DNA of 30,632 nt from JBHHZI01 sp046757965 (GTDB lineage: Bacteria > Acidobacteriota > Polarisedimenticolia > SMYD01), in NCBI GenBank assembly GCA_046757965.1, contig JBHHZI010000022.1:1-30632 (forward strand), written 5' to 3'. Positions within the stretch are counted from its first letter, which is position 1, and the number at the start of each line of letters is the position of its first letter. A model generated the notes under the pieces. It saw only the letters and a list, made by a program, of their open reading frames with translations, made no database searches and was not told where the DNA came from. A program made the position numbers and the translations under genes. Shown in pieces: positions 1-7,935 of this stretch.

Positions 1-293
1 GTGACGAACGTCACGCCAGTGGTGATGACCCCACCGATCTCGACGCCGTTGTGTCCATGAATGTAGGTCGCCTTGCCGCGTCCCCGGTCGCGGTAGCGGA
101 GAATGAACCAGCCCAGACAGACCTGGACCAGAACGAAGGCGATGCCGGTCACCCAGAGCGTGCGGAAGAACTCGGCGTCGATTCTCTCGGCCGCGACGGA
201 GAGCGTTGCGGGCATCCAGCCGACACCCTGGGCCAGGAACAGCATGCTCAGGGCGGCGATACCCCAGATGACCACCGCGAGAACCACACCCAT
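1..293 (-). CDS. coxB: Cytochrome c oxidase subunit II, N-terminal part (cut by window edge)
   Basis: Reading leftward from an ATG at 293, the frame stays open to base 1 and gives 97 residues; the rest lies outside the window. It shows an N-terminal hydrophobic segment (about residues 2-25), a short periplasmic-like stretch, and a second hydrophobic segment (about 48-68). These are followed by a basic RYRDRGRG turn and then a YIHGHNGVEIGG motif, which resembles the HGN-x-x-LEI region just after the second membrane helix of heme-copper oxidase subunit II. The Cu-A site would be in the missing part. A GGGGGGA ribosome-binding site precedes the ATG and a promoter lies at 335-363. Subunit II would accept electrons from cytochrome c or a similar donor in the periplasm. 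Family assignment is by motif and topology only; a quinol-oxidase or alternative-oxidase subunit II is also possible. Confidence 0.7.
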   Translation of the reverse strand, partial: MGVVLAVVIWGIAALSMLFLAQGVGWMPATLSVAAERIDAEFFRTLWVTGIAFVLVQVCLGWFILRYRDRGRGKATYIHGHNGVEIGGVITTGVTFV

Positions 294-334
294 ACGTCTT
301 CCCCCCGGCTCGAACCGCTCCCAAAAAACGCCAG

Positions 335-363
335 ATACTAGATGCGCCACTCGTGAATTGCAA
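335..363 (-). promoter_or_regulatory. Sigma70-type promoter for the oxidase gene
   Basis: On the minus strand, TTGCAA (358-363) and TAGTAT (335-340) are separated by exactly 17 bp. The predicted transcript start is about 35 bp upstream of the ATG at 293. Inferred from sequence only. Confidence 0.5.
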
Positions 364-378
364 CCCTGAAGCTCTCCC

Positions 379-426
379 GCCCGGCCGGCGCCGGGCCGCG
401 GCAGGCGGATCGGGGTCCGGTCCGCC
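379..426 (-). terminator. Two tandem GC-rich hairpins after the mla operon
   Basis: A perfect 7-bp stem, GCCCGGC/GCCGGGC with loop CGGC (379-396), and a 6-bp stem, GGCGGA/TCCGCC (404-409 with 421-426), lie just downstream of the lipoprotein stop at 431. No U-tract follows. They may end or stabilise the mla transcript before the oxidase promoter. Confidence 0.35.
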
Positions 427-430
427 GGGA

Positions 431-1063
431 TCAGGGCTCCAGGTCAGCGAGAGCTGCCGCCAGCCCCGGCCGGGCCCCGGCGAGCTCGGTGGCCAGTGTC
501 GCGGTCATCGCCGAGACAAGATCGCCGACCGTATCGGTCGACACGGTCATGGCATCCTCGAGTTCGTCGGTCCAGACCGGGGTCCCGTCGGCGAGATGCA
601 GGGAGAGCGACAGACTGACGCGGACCGTCTGCTCACCGGGACGATCGATCTCCTCGAGCCGGCGGAGACGCCCCTCCAGGATGGCGTCATACGTCCGACC
701 TGGCGCCACCGGCTCGATGCGGGCCACCCCGCTCACCCCCTCGAGTCCGGCGGCCACGGCGCCGGGAAGCATCCGGGACAGCGAGACCGCCCACCGATGG
801 TAGGTGTAGAACGCCACCTCGGGAGTCGCATCGTCGGTCCGATAGACGATACGGTCCTGGTCGTAGGGTGGATCCACGTGGAAGGACTGCACACCGATCG
901 ACTGCCCACCGGCAGGGAGCGGCGGCGCCCCCGGCGTGGGATCGGAGCGCCGGACAGGCGGATGAACATCGATCATGTAGTAGTGGGTCGCCGGCAGCCG
1001 CCCGCACCCCACGGCACCGGCCATGACAGCCAGGACGGCGCTGCATCGCATGAGGGTCGTCAC
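431..1063 (-). CDS. ABC-type transport auxiliary lipoprotein (PqiC-like)
   Basis: A 210-residue protein with a GTG start whose last bases overlap the mlaD stop (GTGA, 1060-1063), so the two are probably translationally coupled. A hydrophobic signal ends in a lipobox AVGC with Cys20, so it should be exported and lipid-anchored. After it come HYYMID and repeated beta-type segments typical of the ABC_trans_aux family (PqiC and relatives), which partner MCE-protein transporters in the outer membrane or periplasm. Its place as the last gene of an mlaB-E-F-D-type operon supports this. No soluble MlaC-like lipid chaperone is seen in this operon, so this lipoprotein may serve as the outer-membrane partner (inference). 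Confidence 0.75.
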   Translation of the reverse strand: MTTLMRCSAVLAVMAGAVGCGRLPATHYYMIDVHPPVRRSDPTPGAPPLPAGGQSIGVQSFHVDPPYDQDRIVYRTDDATPEVAFYTYHRWAVSLSRMLPGAVAAGLEGVSGVARIEPVAPGRTYDAILEGRLRRLEEIDRPGEQTVRVSLSLSLHLADGTPVWTDELEDAMTVSTDTVGDLVSAMTATLATELAGARPGLAAALADLEP

Positions 1064-2055
1064 GGTCGCCCCTCCGGAACGCCCTGCCCGGGGCGACGGT
1101 CCGGCGGCATCTTGATGCGGACCAGGCTGAAGGGACGCTCCTTCACCTGCTGGGAGAATTCCCGCAGATTCGCCACGACGTCGCGCAGGTCGCGCAGCGT
1201 CCAGGCGAGTTCCTCCCGTGAACCGGAGAGCGTCGACAGCGTGTCGCCGGCGGCATCCAGGCTGACCTGGGCCGAGTCCAGAACACCGGTCAATCGCGCG
1301 CCGTCCGGGCCCAGTGCCGTCGTCAGCGACGCGACCAGATCGCGGGCGCGGTCCGTCAGTTCGGGGAGCGCTTCCAGGTCACCGCCCAGATCGCCCGCCA
1401 CCGTATCGAGTTGATCCAGGAGGTGCTTGACCCGGGGCGTCGCGCCTTCCGCCAGTTCCCGCATGGAGGCGAGTGCCGCCTCGACGTTGTCGGCGTTCTT
1501 CGCCGACAGCATGCGCTCGGCGTTGTCCAGGAGCGGCCTGATGTCGGTGGACACCTCGTTGAGAACCACCGAGACCTGGTCCAGGAGGTTGATGGCCATC
1601 TTCCCGATCTGGTCGACATGCGCCAGGGTCTCGTCGAGACCCGCCGTCGGCGTGCCGTGGATGTCGGAACCCGGCGGCAGGAGCGGCTGTTCCGGCGACC
1701 CGGGGACGATGGTCAACAGACTCGATCCCAGGAGTCCGGCGGTCATGATGTGCGCGCTGCTGTCGGCGCGGATCGGAATCCCCGGGTCGAGGTGCACCTG
1801 GACGTGCACCGGCCATTCCTCGTCGTCTGGTCGCAGGTCCACCGAGTGGACCCGGCCCACCGCGACCCCCGCGAAGCGCACGCGATCCCCTGGTTGCACG
1901 CCACCCGAGTTCTTCAGCAAGACCCCGTAGTGGACCTGCTGGACCCCGAGCCAGGAGGAACCGGCCACCCAGAGCGAACCCACCGTCAGGACGGCAAGGG
2001 CCAGCAGCACGAACAGCCCCACTCTTGCGTCGGTCAGCCCCGACTTCTTCGCCAC
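1060..2055 (-). CDS. mlaD: MCE-domain lipid-binding protein MlaD
   Basis: I place the start at the GTG at 2055, because AAGGAGG lies about 7 bases upstream (2063-2069); a longer frame reaching 2124 lacks this. The 331-residue product has a short cytoplasmic tail, one membrane segment (about residues 11-30), an MCE domain (about 39-117, with GVQPGDRVRFAGVAVGRV and GLLGSSLLTIVPG), and a long helical C-terminal part (about 145-310) rich in heptad-like leucines. Proteins of this family form hexameric rings in the inner membrane that hand lipids between the MlaEF transporter and periplasmic partners. The C-terminal helices are longer than in short MlaD proteins and may form a tube or needle as in other MCE proteins (inference). 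A 93-bp gap separates it from mlaF upstream. Confidence 0.88.
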   Translation of the reverse strand: MAKKSGLTDARVGLFVLLALAVLTVGSLWVAGSSWLGVQQVHYGVLLKNSGGVQPGDRVRFAGVAVGRVHSVDLRPDDEEWPVHVQVHLDPGIPIRADSSAHIMTAGLLGSSLLTIVPGSPEQPLLPPGSDIHGTPTAGLDETLAHVDQIGKMAINLLDQVSVVLNEVSTDIRPLLDNAERMLSAKNADNVEAALASMRELAEGATPRVKHLLDQLDTVAGDLGGDLEALPELTDRARDLVASLTTALGPDGARLTGVLDSAQVSLDAAGDTLSTLSGSREELAWTLRDLRDVVANLREFSQQVKERPFSLVRIKMPPDRRPGQGVPEGRP

Positions 2056-2148
2056 GTCATGTCCTCCTTGCGAGCGGTTCGCCTCTGCCCGGCATGCGGC
2101 ATCCACTCGCCGCCTACCCGCCATCTCGCCAGGGCATCCCCGGTCTCG

Positions 2149-2949
2149 TCACACGTCCAGCTCGTCGATGAACCTGCGGAATCTCTCGATGGAATCCGTG
2201 CGCTCCGTCGGGCGCCGGGTCAGAAAACGCTGAACCACCTCATCGTCACAGGACCGGACCTGTTCGGGCGTTCCTATGATGCGGAATCTGCCCTCGTGCA
2301 TCAAGGCCAGCCGGTCGGCGATGGCAAATGCACTGGCGAGTTCGTGGGTCACCACCACCAGAGTCATCTCGGCGGTCTTGCGCAGGCCGATGAGCAGGCG
2401 ATCGAGGCCAGCCGCCGTGATCGGGTCGAGGCCGGCCGACGGCTCGTCGAAGAACACGAACTCCGGGTCAAGTGCCAGGGCCCGGGCCAGGGCCGCTCTC
2501 TTGATCATGCCGCCCGACAGCTCCGCAGGGCGCCGGTCCATGGCATCTTCCAGGCCGACCATCCCCAGCTTGATCCGGGCAATGATCCGGCGGGTCGGCG
2601 GCGGCAGATCGGTCAGCTCCGCCAGCGGCAACTCGATGTTCTCCGCCACGGTCATCGATCCGAACAGCGCCCCGCCCTGGAACGCCACGCCCATGCGCCG
2701 GCGAATCGATCGTTTCTGCCGGGCATCGGCGAGAGAGAGGTCAACACCATCCAGGCGCACGCTGCCTCCATCGGGATCCTCGAGCCCGATGAGACATCTC
2801 ATCAATGTGCTCTTCCCGCACCCGCTGGGCCCGAGGATGACCAGGGCTTCGCCTCGATGAACCGTCAGATCCAGCCGATCGAGCACCACGCGGCCCGCGT
2901 AGACCTTGGTCACCTGTGTCACCTCGAGGGCGGGAATCGCCGGTGCCAT
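2149..2949 (-). CDS. mlaF: Mla-type lipid transporter ATP-binding protein MlaF
   Basis: A 266-residue ABC ATPase. Walker A GPSGCGKS is at residues 40-47, the signature LSGGM at 144-148, Walker B FVFFDEP at 164-170 and the switch His at 202. The signature continues as MIKRAALARAL, the form typical of the MlaF/Mkl branch rather than the usual LSGGQQQR. It would power phospholipid movement through the MlaE permease at the inner membrane. The ATG at 2949 lies 3 bases after the mlaE stop, which indicates tight coupling. The C-terminal tail (about 240-266) extends beyond the nucleotide-binding fold, as in MlaF proteins whose tail contacts the STAS partner. Confidence 0.92.
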   Translation of the reverse strand: MAPAIPALEVTQVTKVYAGRVVLDRLDLTVHRGEALVILGPSGCGKSTLMRCLIGLEDPDGGSVRLDGVDLSLADARQKRSIRRRMGVAFQGGALFGSMTVAENIELPLAELTDLPPPTRRIIARIKLGMVGLEDAMDRRPAELSGGMIKRAALARALALDPEFVFFDEPSAGLDPITAAGLDRLLIGLRKTAEMTLVVVTHELASAFAIADRLALMHEGRFRIIGTPEQVRSCDDEVVQRFLTRRPTERTDSIERFRRFIDELDV

Positions 2950-2952
2950 GAT

Positions 2953-3747
2953 TCATCCCCTCACGTAGAAGAGAGCGGTCACGAACAGGTCCGCCACGAT
3001 CACCAGCACGATCGACCGCACGACCGAGGTCGTGGTCGACCGTCCCACCTCTTCCGCGCCGCCGGTGGTTCCCAGACCCTGGTGGCATCCGATCAGCCCG
3101 ATGATCCCGGCGAACGCCACGGCCTTGACCAGACCGGTGTAGACATCCTGCAGGACCAGCGCTTCGCGGGTCGACTCGAGATAGGCCGGCCCGCTCATCC
3201 CCAGCCCGAGGGTGGCGATGGCCATTCCCCCGAGGATCCCCACGATATCCGCGAAGATCACCAGACAGGGCATGGAGACCAGGAGGGCCGCCAGCCGGGG
3301 AACGACGAGAAAGCCGATGGGGTCGATGCCCATCACCACCAGAGCGTCCAGCTCGCGGGAAACCGTCATGGTTCCCAGTTCCGCGGCGATGGACGAGCCG
3401 ATCCGCCCGGCCACGATGATGGCGGTCAGCAACGGCGCGAGTTCCCGCGTGACGGAGATCGCGACCAGACTGCCCACGAGATCCAGCGCTCCGAGCTGGC
3501 GCAACTGATAGGCGGACTGGAGAGCCATGATGATGCCGACCAGAAACGAGATCATCATCACTAGGGGCGCCGATCCGTACCCTGCACGGAGGCACTGCAC
3601 AACCGCCGGGCGGATGCGGACGCGCTCGCCGCGGAAGGGCCCGATGAGCGCGGTGGTCACCGCCTGGAGCGCCAGACGGAACAGACCGCCGGTGTCCGCG
3701 AGCAGGCCGAGAGCAGACGACCCCACGGCGCGCAGGCCACGAATCAT
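2953..3747 (-). CDS. mlaE: Mla-type lipid transporter permease MlaE
   Basis: A 264-residue integral membrane protein with an N-terminal amphipathic part and about five hydrophobic segments. The conserved MlaE-family core includes ELAPLLTAIIVAGRIGSSIAAELGTM followed within about 10 residues by ELDALVVMGIDP and VPRLAALLVSMP. The C-terminal GCHQGLGTTGGAEEVGRSTT block is also characteristic of the family. It forms the membrane channel with MlaF and MlaD. It sits 19 bp after the STAS gene and 3 bp before mlaF. Confidence 0.92.
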   Translation of the reverse strand: MIRGLRAVGSSALGLLADTGGLFRLALQAVTTALIGPFRGERVRIRPAVVQCLRAGYGSAPLVMMISFLVGIIMALQSAYQLRQLGALDLVGSLVAISVTRELAPLLTAIIVAGRIGSSIAAELGTMTVSRELDALVVMGIDPIGFLVVPRLAALLVSMPCLVIFADIVGILGGMAIATLGLGMSGPAYLESTREALVLQDVYTGLVKAVAFAGIIGLIGCHQGLGTTGGAEEVGRSTTTSVVRSIVLVIVADLFVTALFYVRG

Positions 3748-3766
3748 GCCCTGCCCGCTCCGGGGC

Positions 3767-4135
3767 TCAGGTCAGAAGCCTGCGATGCGTTTCCGCCGGG
3801 TCGGTACATGTGCGGGCGAGCACCTCGGAGAATCCGGCCAGACGGAACACCTTGCTGACGGCGTCACTCGGCGAGCAGAGCAGAACCCTCTGGTTCTTCT
3901 CGAGGGCGCGCTTGATCACCTCCGCCAGCACCGCGGCACCGGCAGTGTCCATCTCCTCGACGCCGCTCATGGAGAGAACCATCTTGGGGGCCCCGCTCCG
4001 CTCCAGCATGCGCAGCAACTCGCGACGCAGCCGCGGCGCCTCCCTGTATGTGATGGCCCCGGTCAACCGGATGGTACCGGCCTCGGGAACCCCAGGAACC
4101 GGTTGAACGGCCGACACTGCCACGGTCGAGCCCAC
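3767..4135 (-). CDS. mlaB: STAS-domain protein (MlaB-like regulator of the transporter)
   Basis: A 122-residue single STAS domain starting at GTG 4135 behind a strong GGGGGAGGAGG site. It has the family's beta-alpha alternation and the conserved MSGVEEMDTAGAAVL loop, where Thr fills the phosphorylatable Ser/Thr position of anti-sigma-factor antagonists. As the first gene of the mla operon it is best read as the MlaB subunit, which binds MlaF and supports its ATPase activity. In E. coli mlaB is the last gene; here it comes first. A role as a stand-alone anti-anti-sigma factor cannot be excluded from sequence alone. Confidence 0.75.
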   Translation of the reverse strand: MGSTVAVSAVQPVPGVPEAGTIRLTGAITYREAPRLRRELLRMLERSGAPKMVLSMSGVEEMDTAGAAVLAEVIKRALEKNQRVLLCSPSDAVSKVFRLAGFSEVLARTCTDPAETHRRLLT

Positions 4136-4168
4136 GTCGCCTCCTCCCCCAGCGCCGTCCCACAGCGA

Positions 4169-4177
4169 ACACTACCA
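4169..4177 (-). promoter_or_regulatory. Candidate extended -10 element of the mla operon
   Basis: TGGTAGTGT on the minus strand, ending 33 bp upstream of the mlaB GTG. There is no good -35 at 17 bp. It matches the TGnTAnnnT pattern seen before several genes in this window. Confidence 0.35.
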
Positions 4178-4230
4178 CGACCGCAAGACGGCGGTGTTTA
4201 TTCCCGTCACCGGCACGGCGGCGGCCTGGC

Positions 4231-5532
4231 TCACCGGAAGAGGGCGTCGAGCGCAGCCGGGTCCCGGACGATGGTCTGAGACCGGTCCGGCCCCACGGAT
4301 ATCAGCACGAAGCGGACCCCGACGAGGGCCTCGAGGCGTCTGACATACCCCCGCGCCGCGTCCGGCAGCTCTTCCCACGTCCTGCATCCGCGCGTCCCCG
4401 ACCGCCATCCCGGCACGGTCTCGTAGACCGGGCGAGAGGCCGCCAGGTCGACAGGCGACGCGGCGAGTCGGGACACGCGACCCGAGGATGTCTCGTGGGC
4501 CACGCAGATCTGGATGCTGGCGAACTCGTCCAGAACATCCAGCAACATCAGCGCGCCCACCTGCAGCCCGTTGACCTGTGCGGCGTGGCGACCGGCGACT
4601 GCGTCAAACCACCCACAGCGGCGCGGCCGGCCGGTCGTGGTCCCGAATTCGTGGCCTCGCTGACGCAGGGCCTCTCCCGCCGGTCCGGTCTCCTCGGTCG
4701 GCATCGGCCCCTCGCCCACACGCGTCGCGTAGGCCTTGAACACGCCCAGGACCCCATCGATCTGTCCCGGTCCGACCCCGGCGCCGGCGCAGGCGGCGCC
4801 GGCCACCGTGCTCGATGACGTGACGAACGGGTACGTTCCATGATCCATGTCGAGCAGCGTCCCCTGGGATCCCTCGAACAGCACCGGGCGCCCGGCGGCC
4901 AGCGTCATGTGCACCCGTTCCACGGTGTCGTCGACGTACGGGGCCAGACCGCGGGAGAAACCGAGCACGGCGTCACGCATCTCCTCCACCGTGAACTCCG
5001 GGAGATCGGGCAGGTGCCTGCGCCACGCCTCGTAGCCACGCAGCGACAGGCCGAGCCGGTGGTCGAGATCGGCACCGGGACTGACATCACACGCGCGCAG
5101 GCCGACCCGCGACGCCTTGGACTGGTAGGCATACCCGACGCCCTTCCGGGTCGTGCCGATCTTCAGCGCCCCCTCCGTCTCCAGCGCCCGATCGAGCGCC
5201 CGGTGGTGAGGCAAGATCCACTGGGCGCGATCCGAGACGAACAACCGGCCCTGGCACGCGACGCCGGACGACGCCAGACCCTCGATCTCCTCGAGAAAGC
5301 CCTCCGGGTCGATCACCATCCCGTTGCCGAGAATACAGGTGCAATCGGGATGGAGGACACCGGTCGGGATGTGGTGCAGGAAGGTCTTCTTTCCCGCGAC
5401 GGAAACCGTGTGCCCGGCGTTCGGCCCGCCCTGGAAGCGGACGACCATATCGACGCGCTCGCAGAGCAGGTCCACGACCTTGCCCTTACCCTCGTCACCC
5501 CACTGCGCGCCGATGATGACGACGTTTCCCAT
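4231..5532 (-). CDS. purA: Adenylosuccinate synthetase
   Basis: 433 residues from the ATG at 5532. The frame extends upstream to 5685, but the conserved N-terminus MGNVVIIGAQWGDEGKGK begins here and the length is normal for the family. The P-loop-like GDEGKGK, NAGHT, a GTTRKGVGYAY segment and GSQGTLLDMDHGTYPFVTSS are all present. The enzyme joins IMP and aspartate using GTP, giving adenylosuccinate for AMP synthesis in the cytoplasm. It lies 95 bp upstream of the mla operon on the same strand. The Shine-Dalgarno match is weak, and GTG 5535 directly before the ATG is an alternative start. Confidence 0.96.
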   Translation of the reverse strand: MGNVVIIGAQWGDEGKGKVVDLLCERVDMVVRFQGGPNAGHTVSVAGKKTFLHHIPTGVLHPDCTCILGNGMVIDPEGFLEEIEGLASSGVACQGRLFVSDRAQWILPHHRALDRALETEGALKIGTTRKGVGYAYQSKASRVGLRACDVSPGADLDHRLGLSLRGYEAWRRHLPDLPEFTVEEMRDAVLGFSRGLAPYVDDTVERVHMTLAAGRPVLFEGSQGTLLDMDHGTYPFVTSSSTVAGAACAGAGVGPGQIDGVLGVFKAYATRVGEGPMPTEETGPAGEALRQRGHEFGTTTGRPRRCGWFDAVAGRHAAQVNGLQVGALMLLDVLDEFASIQICVAHETSSGRVSRLAASPVDLAASRPVYETVPGWRSGTRGCRTWEELPDAARGYVRRLEALVGVRFVLISVGPDRSQTIVRDPAALDALFR

Positions 5533-5624
5533 CACTGTCTCGGATGATCCGCCCGGCGATCCGGCCGGCGGCTCTAAGCAGGCATGCCGTGACTCCGGCC
5601 GCCTTCGCCGGCCACGGGCGAGAC

Positions 5625-5633
5625 ACTCTACCA
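5625..5633 (-). promoter_or_regulatory. Candidate extended -10 element upstream of purA
   Basis: TGGTAGAGT on the minus strand, 92 bp before the purA ATG and just after the stop of the upstream regulator gene. No clear -35. The intergenic gap (5533-5647) holds no other visible gene. Confidence 0.35.
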
Positions 5634-5647
5634 CACACGGTCGCCGA

Positions 5648-6241
5648 TCAGCGACGGGCGCCGGCGTGCCGCCGGCCGGGTCCACCGGTCGGGGTCAGTG
5701 GCGAGCCGTCCAGCACTCCCCTCACCCGGAAGGCGAGAGAGGAGACGATGCGCTCGCGGTCCACGTAGCCGGCCGCGCCGAGTTCGTTCAGATAGTGAAT
5801 GACGTCCGGCTTCCACACCGACCCGACCACCAGGACAAGGGTGGCGCGCAGGCGAGCCTCCGCCCTCACGGCCCGCAGAACATCGACGCCGGACAGCCCG
5901 GGCAGCATCAGATCGACGAGCACGAGATCGGGATGGAATCGACGGATATCGTCGACAGCCGCGTGTCCATCGTGCACCACGCGCGTCTCGTGTCCGATCT
6001 CACGCAGGATTCCCGCCGCGACCTCGGCGCTCGCCGGCGAGTCATCCGCCACCAGAGAATGCCAGCGGCGACGGATCCGGTCGAACGATCCCGATGCCTT
6101 CGGGGCCCGCACCTCGTCGAGGACGAGATCGATGTCCACGATGTCGCGGCAGGTCGCGCACAGGTAGCGCACCATCCGATCGTGAGGATCGACGTCGGTG
6201 AACCGGATCTGTGCTCGACAGCGTGGGCAGCGGACCAGCAT
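5648..6241 (-). CDS. Zinc-ribbon plus response-regulator receiver protein
   Basis: 197 residues from the ATG at 6241. Residues 1-35 carry two CxxC pairs (Cys5/8 and Cys28/31), typical of a small zinc ribbon. Residues 62-178 form a CheY-like receiver with an acidic pair Asp66/Asp67, phosphoacceptor Asp110 in VLVDLMLPG, and Ser141 at the Ser/Thr switch position. The usual conserved Lys after the fifth strand is missing: the sequence there is GYVDRERI. The response may therefore be altered or phosphorylation-independent. There is no DNA-binding output domain, so it may act by protein contacts. It is divergent from hutH across a 110-bp gap and lies upstream of purA; no histidine kinase is nearby. 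The N-terminal ribbon resembles those of the MJ0042 type. Confidence 0.75.
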   Translation of the reverse strand: MLVRCPRCRAQIRFTDVDPHDRMVRYLCATCRDIVDIDLVLDEVRAPKASGSFDRIRRRWHSLVADDSPASAEVAAGILREIGHETRVVHDGHAAVDDIRRFHPDLVLVDLMLPGLSGVDVLRAVRAEARLRATLVLVVGSVWKPDVIHYLNELGAAGYVDRERIVSSLAFRVRGVLDGSPLTPTGGPGRRHAGARR

Positions 6242-6307
6242 CTCTGACCTCGCGGAAGAACATAGGGTTCTCATCCGGCAGGATCCAACCTCCGACGCGC
6301 CGGGCCG

Positions 6308-6316
6308 TGGTAGACT
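6308..6316 (+). promoter_or_regulatory. Candidate extended -10 element of hutH
   Basis: TGGTAGACT ends 35 bp before the hutH ATG, in the 110-bp divergent gap. No strong -35 is visible, which would suit a regulated promoter. Confidence 0.4.
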
Positions 6317-6351
6317 GCGCTGTCCGGGTCGTCCGGCCCGACGAGGGGCGC

Positions 6352-7887
6352 ATGTCCACACCGATGGTCAACCTGGACGGCCACTCGCTGACGCTCGCCC
6401 AGCTCGAGTCGCTGGCCTTCGCACGGGCGCAGGCTCGCCTGTCGCCGGCCGCACGGGATGCCATGACAGTGTCCCGCCGCGCCATCGAGGAAGCCGCATC
6501 AGGAACCGCACCTGTCTACGGGGTCAACACCGGCTTCGGGGAGCTGGCCTCCGTCCGGGTCGATGCCTCTCACCTCGACGAGCTTCAGATCAACCTGGTG
6601 CGCAGTCATTGCGCCGGAGTTGGCCCGCCGCTGGCGGCGGAGCAGGTCCGCGCGTCGATGGCCCTGCGAGCCAACACACTGGCCCGCGGGCATTCGGGCA
6701 TCCGCCCGGAGACCGTCGAGACCCTCCTGGCGATCCTCAACGCGGGCGCCTACCCGCTCGTGCCGTCGCAGGGTTCCGTGGGAGCCTCGGGAGACCTTGC
6801 CCCGCTGGCTCACATCGCACTCGCCCTCACCGGAGAGGGCACGATGATGCGTGCCGGGCAACCTCGCCCGGCGGTGATCATCCTGCGAGAGATCGGAGTT
6901 GAACCGGTGCGCCTCGGCGCCAAGGAGGGGCTGGCGCTGATCAACGGGACCCAGGTCTCGACGTCCCTGGGCAGCCTCGCGTTGCTGGAGGCCGAGCGAC
7001 TCGTCGACATCGCCGATATCGCCGGAGCGGCCGCGCTGGAGGGACTGAAGGGCTCCGTGCGACCGTTCGATCCCCGCATCCAGGAGATCCGGGGACACCC
7101 GGGCCAGGCGGTTGTCGCGGAGCACATCCGGAAGCTGACCGCCGGGTCCACCATCGGTGAATCACATCGGGAATGCGGTCGTGTCCAGGACTCCTACGCC
7201 CTGCGATGCATCCCGCAGGTACACGGGGCTGTACGGGATGCCGAGGACTTCATCCGCTCGGTGCTCGAGATCGAGGTCAACGCCACGACCGACAACCCGG
7301 TGGTCTTCGCCGAATCCGGGGAGATGCTCTCCTGCGGCAACTTTCACGGCGCCCCGGTGGCGTACGCGCTGGATCTGCTTGCCATCGTGATGACGGACCT
7401 CGGTTCGATCTCCGAGCGGCGGATCGACCGCATGGTCAACCCGAGGCTGTCCGGCCTGCCGCCGTTCCTCGCGCCGGATGCCGGTCTGAACTCGGGATTC
7501 ATGCTGGCACAGGTGACGGCCGCGGCCCTGGCATCGGAGAACAAGACCCTTGCCCATCCGGCCAGCGTGGACAGTATTCCCACCTCGGCGAACAAGGAAG
7601 ACCATGTGTCGATGTCCACCTGGTCGGCGCGCAAGGCGTTGGCGGTGATCGACAACACGCGGCGCATCCTGGCCATCGAACTGCTCGTGGCCGCGCAGGC
7701 TCTGGACCTTCTCGAGCCACTGACCCCGGGATCGGGAGTGGCCGCCGTGCATCGCGCCATCCGGCAGCGGGTCCCGTTCCTCACGGCGGACCGGGTTCTG
7801 ACGCCGGACATCTCGATGGTCGAGGTGCTCATCCGCGACGGCCATATCGCGCGGGCCGCCGCGGAAGCCACCCACTCACCCGCGTGA
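6352..7887 (+). CDS. hutH: Histidine ammonia-lyase
   Basis: 511 residues from the ATG at 6352, behind GAGGGG; the frame is open further upstream, but family homology begins here. It removes ammonia from L-histidine to give trans-urocanate. The Ala-Ser-Gly triad that cyclises into the MIO cofactor is at residues 145-147 within GSVGASGDLAPLAH. The active-site Tyr in YGVNTGFG is at about 56, and the QDSYALRCIPQVHG and ATTDNP blocks are present. Length and motifs match the bacterial HutH family rather than tyrosine ammonia-lyase or aminomutase, and the neighbouring urocanase settles the substrate. It forms a two-gene hut operon with hutU 48 bp downstream. Confidence 0.96.
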   Translation: MSTPMVNLDGHSLTLAQLESLAFARAQARLSPAARDAMTVSRRAIEEAASGTAPVYGVNTGFGELASVRVDASHLDELQINLVRSHCAGVGPPLAAEQVRASMALRANTLARGHSGIRPETVETLLAILNAGAYPLVPSQGSVGASGDLAPLAHIALALTGEGTMMRAGQPRPAVIILREIGVEPVRLGAKEGLALINGTQVSTSLGSLALLEAERLVDIADIAGAAALEGLKGSVRPFDPRIQEIRGHPGQAVVAEHIRKLTAGSTIGESHRECGRVQDSYALRCIPQVHGAVRDAEDFIRSVLEIEVNATTDNPVVFAESGEMLSCGNFHGAPVAYALDLLAIVMTDLGSISERRIDRMVNPRLSGLPPFLAPDAGLNSGFMLAQVTAAALASENKTLAHPASVDSIPTSANKEDHVSMSTWSARKALAVIDNTRRILAIELLVAAQALDLLEPLTPGSGVAAVHRAIRQRVPFLTADRVLTPDISMVEVLIRDGHIARAAAEATHSPA

Positions 7888-7935
7888 CAGGCGGCCTGCG
7901 CGGCAACGCGGTGAAGACAAGAGGACGAGGCAGAC

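Noticed and set aside
1411..3564. Long open frame on the plus strand (about 700 codons) opposite mlaD-mlaF-mlaE
   Set aside because: It is antisense to three well-supported genes, has a His/Arg/Gly-rich composition typical of GC-rich shadow frames, and shows no recognisable domain.
5533..5685. Upstream extension of purA
   Set aside because: The added 51 residues are Arg/Pro-rich and would overlap the end of the upstream regulator gene; the family N-terminus begins at 5532.
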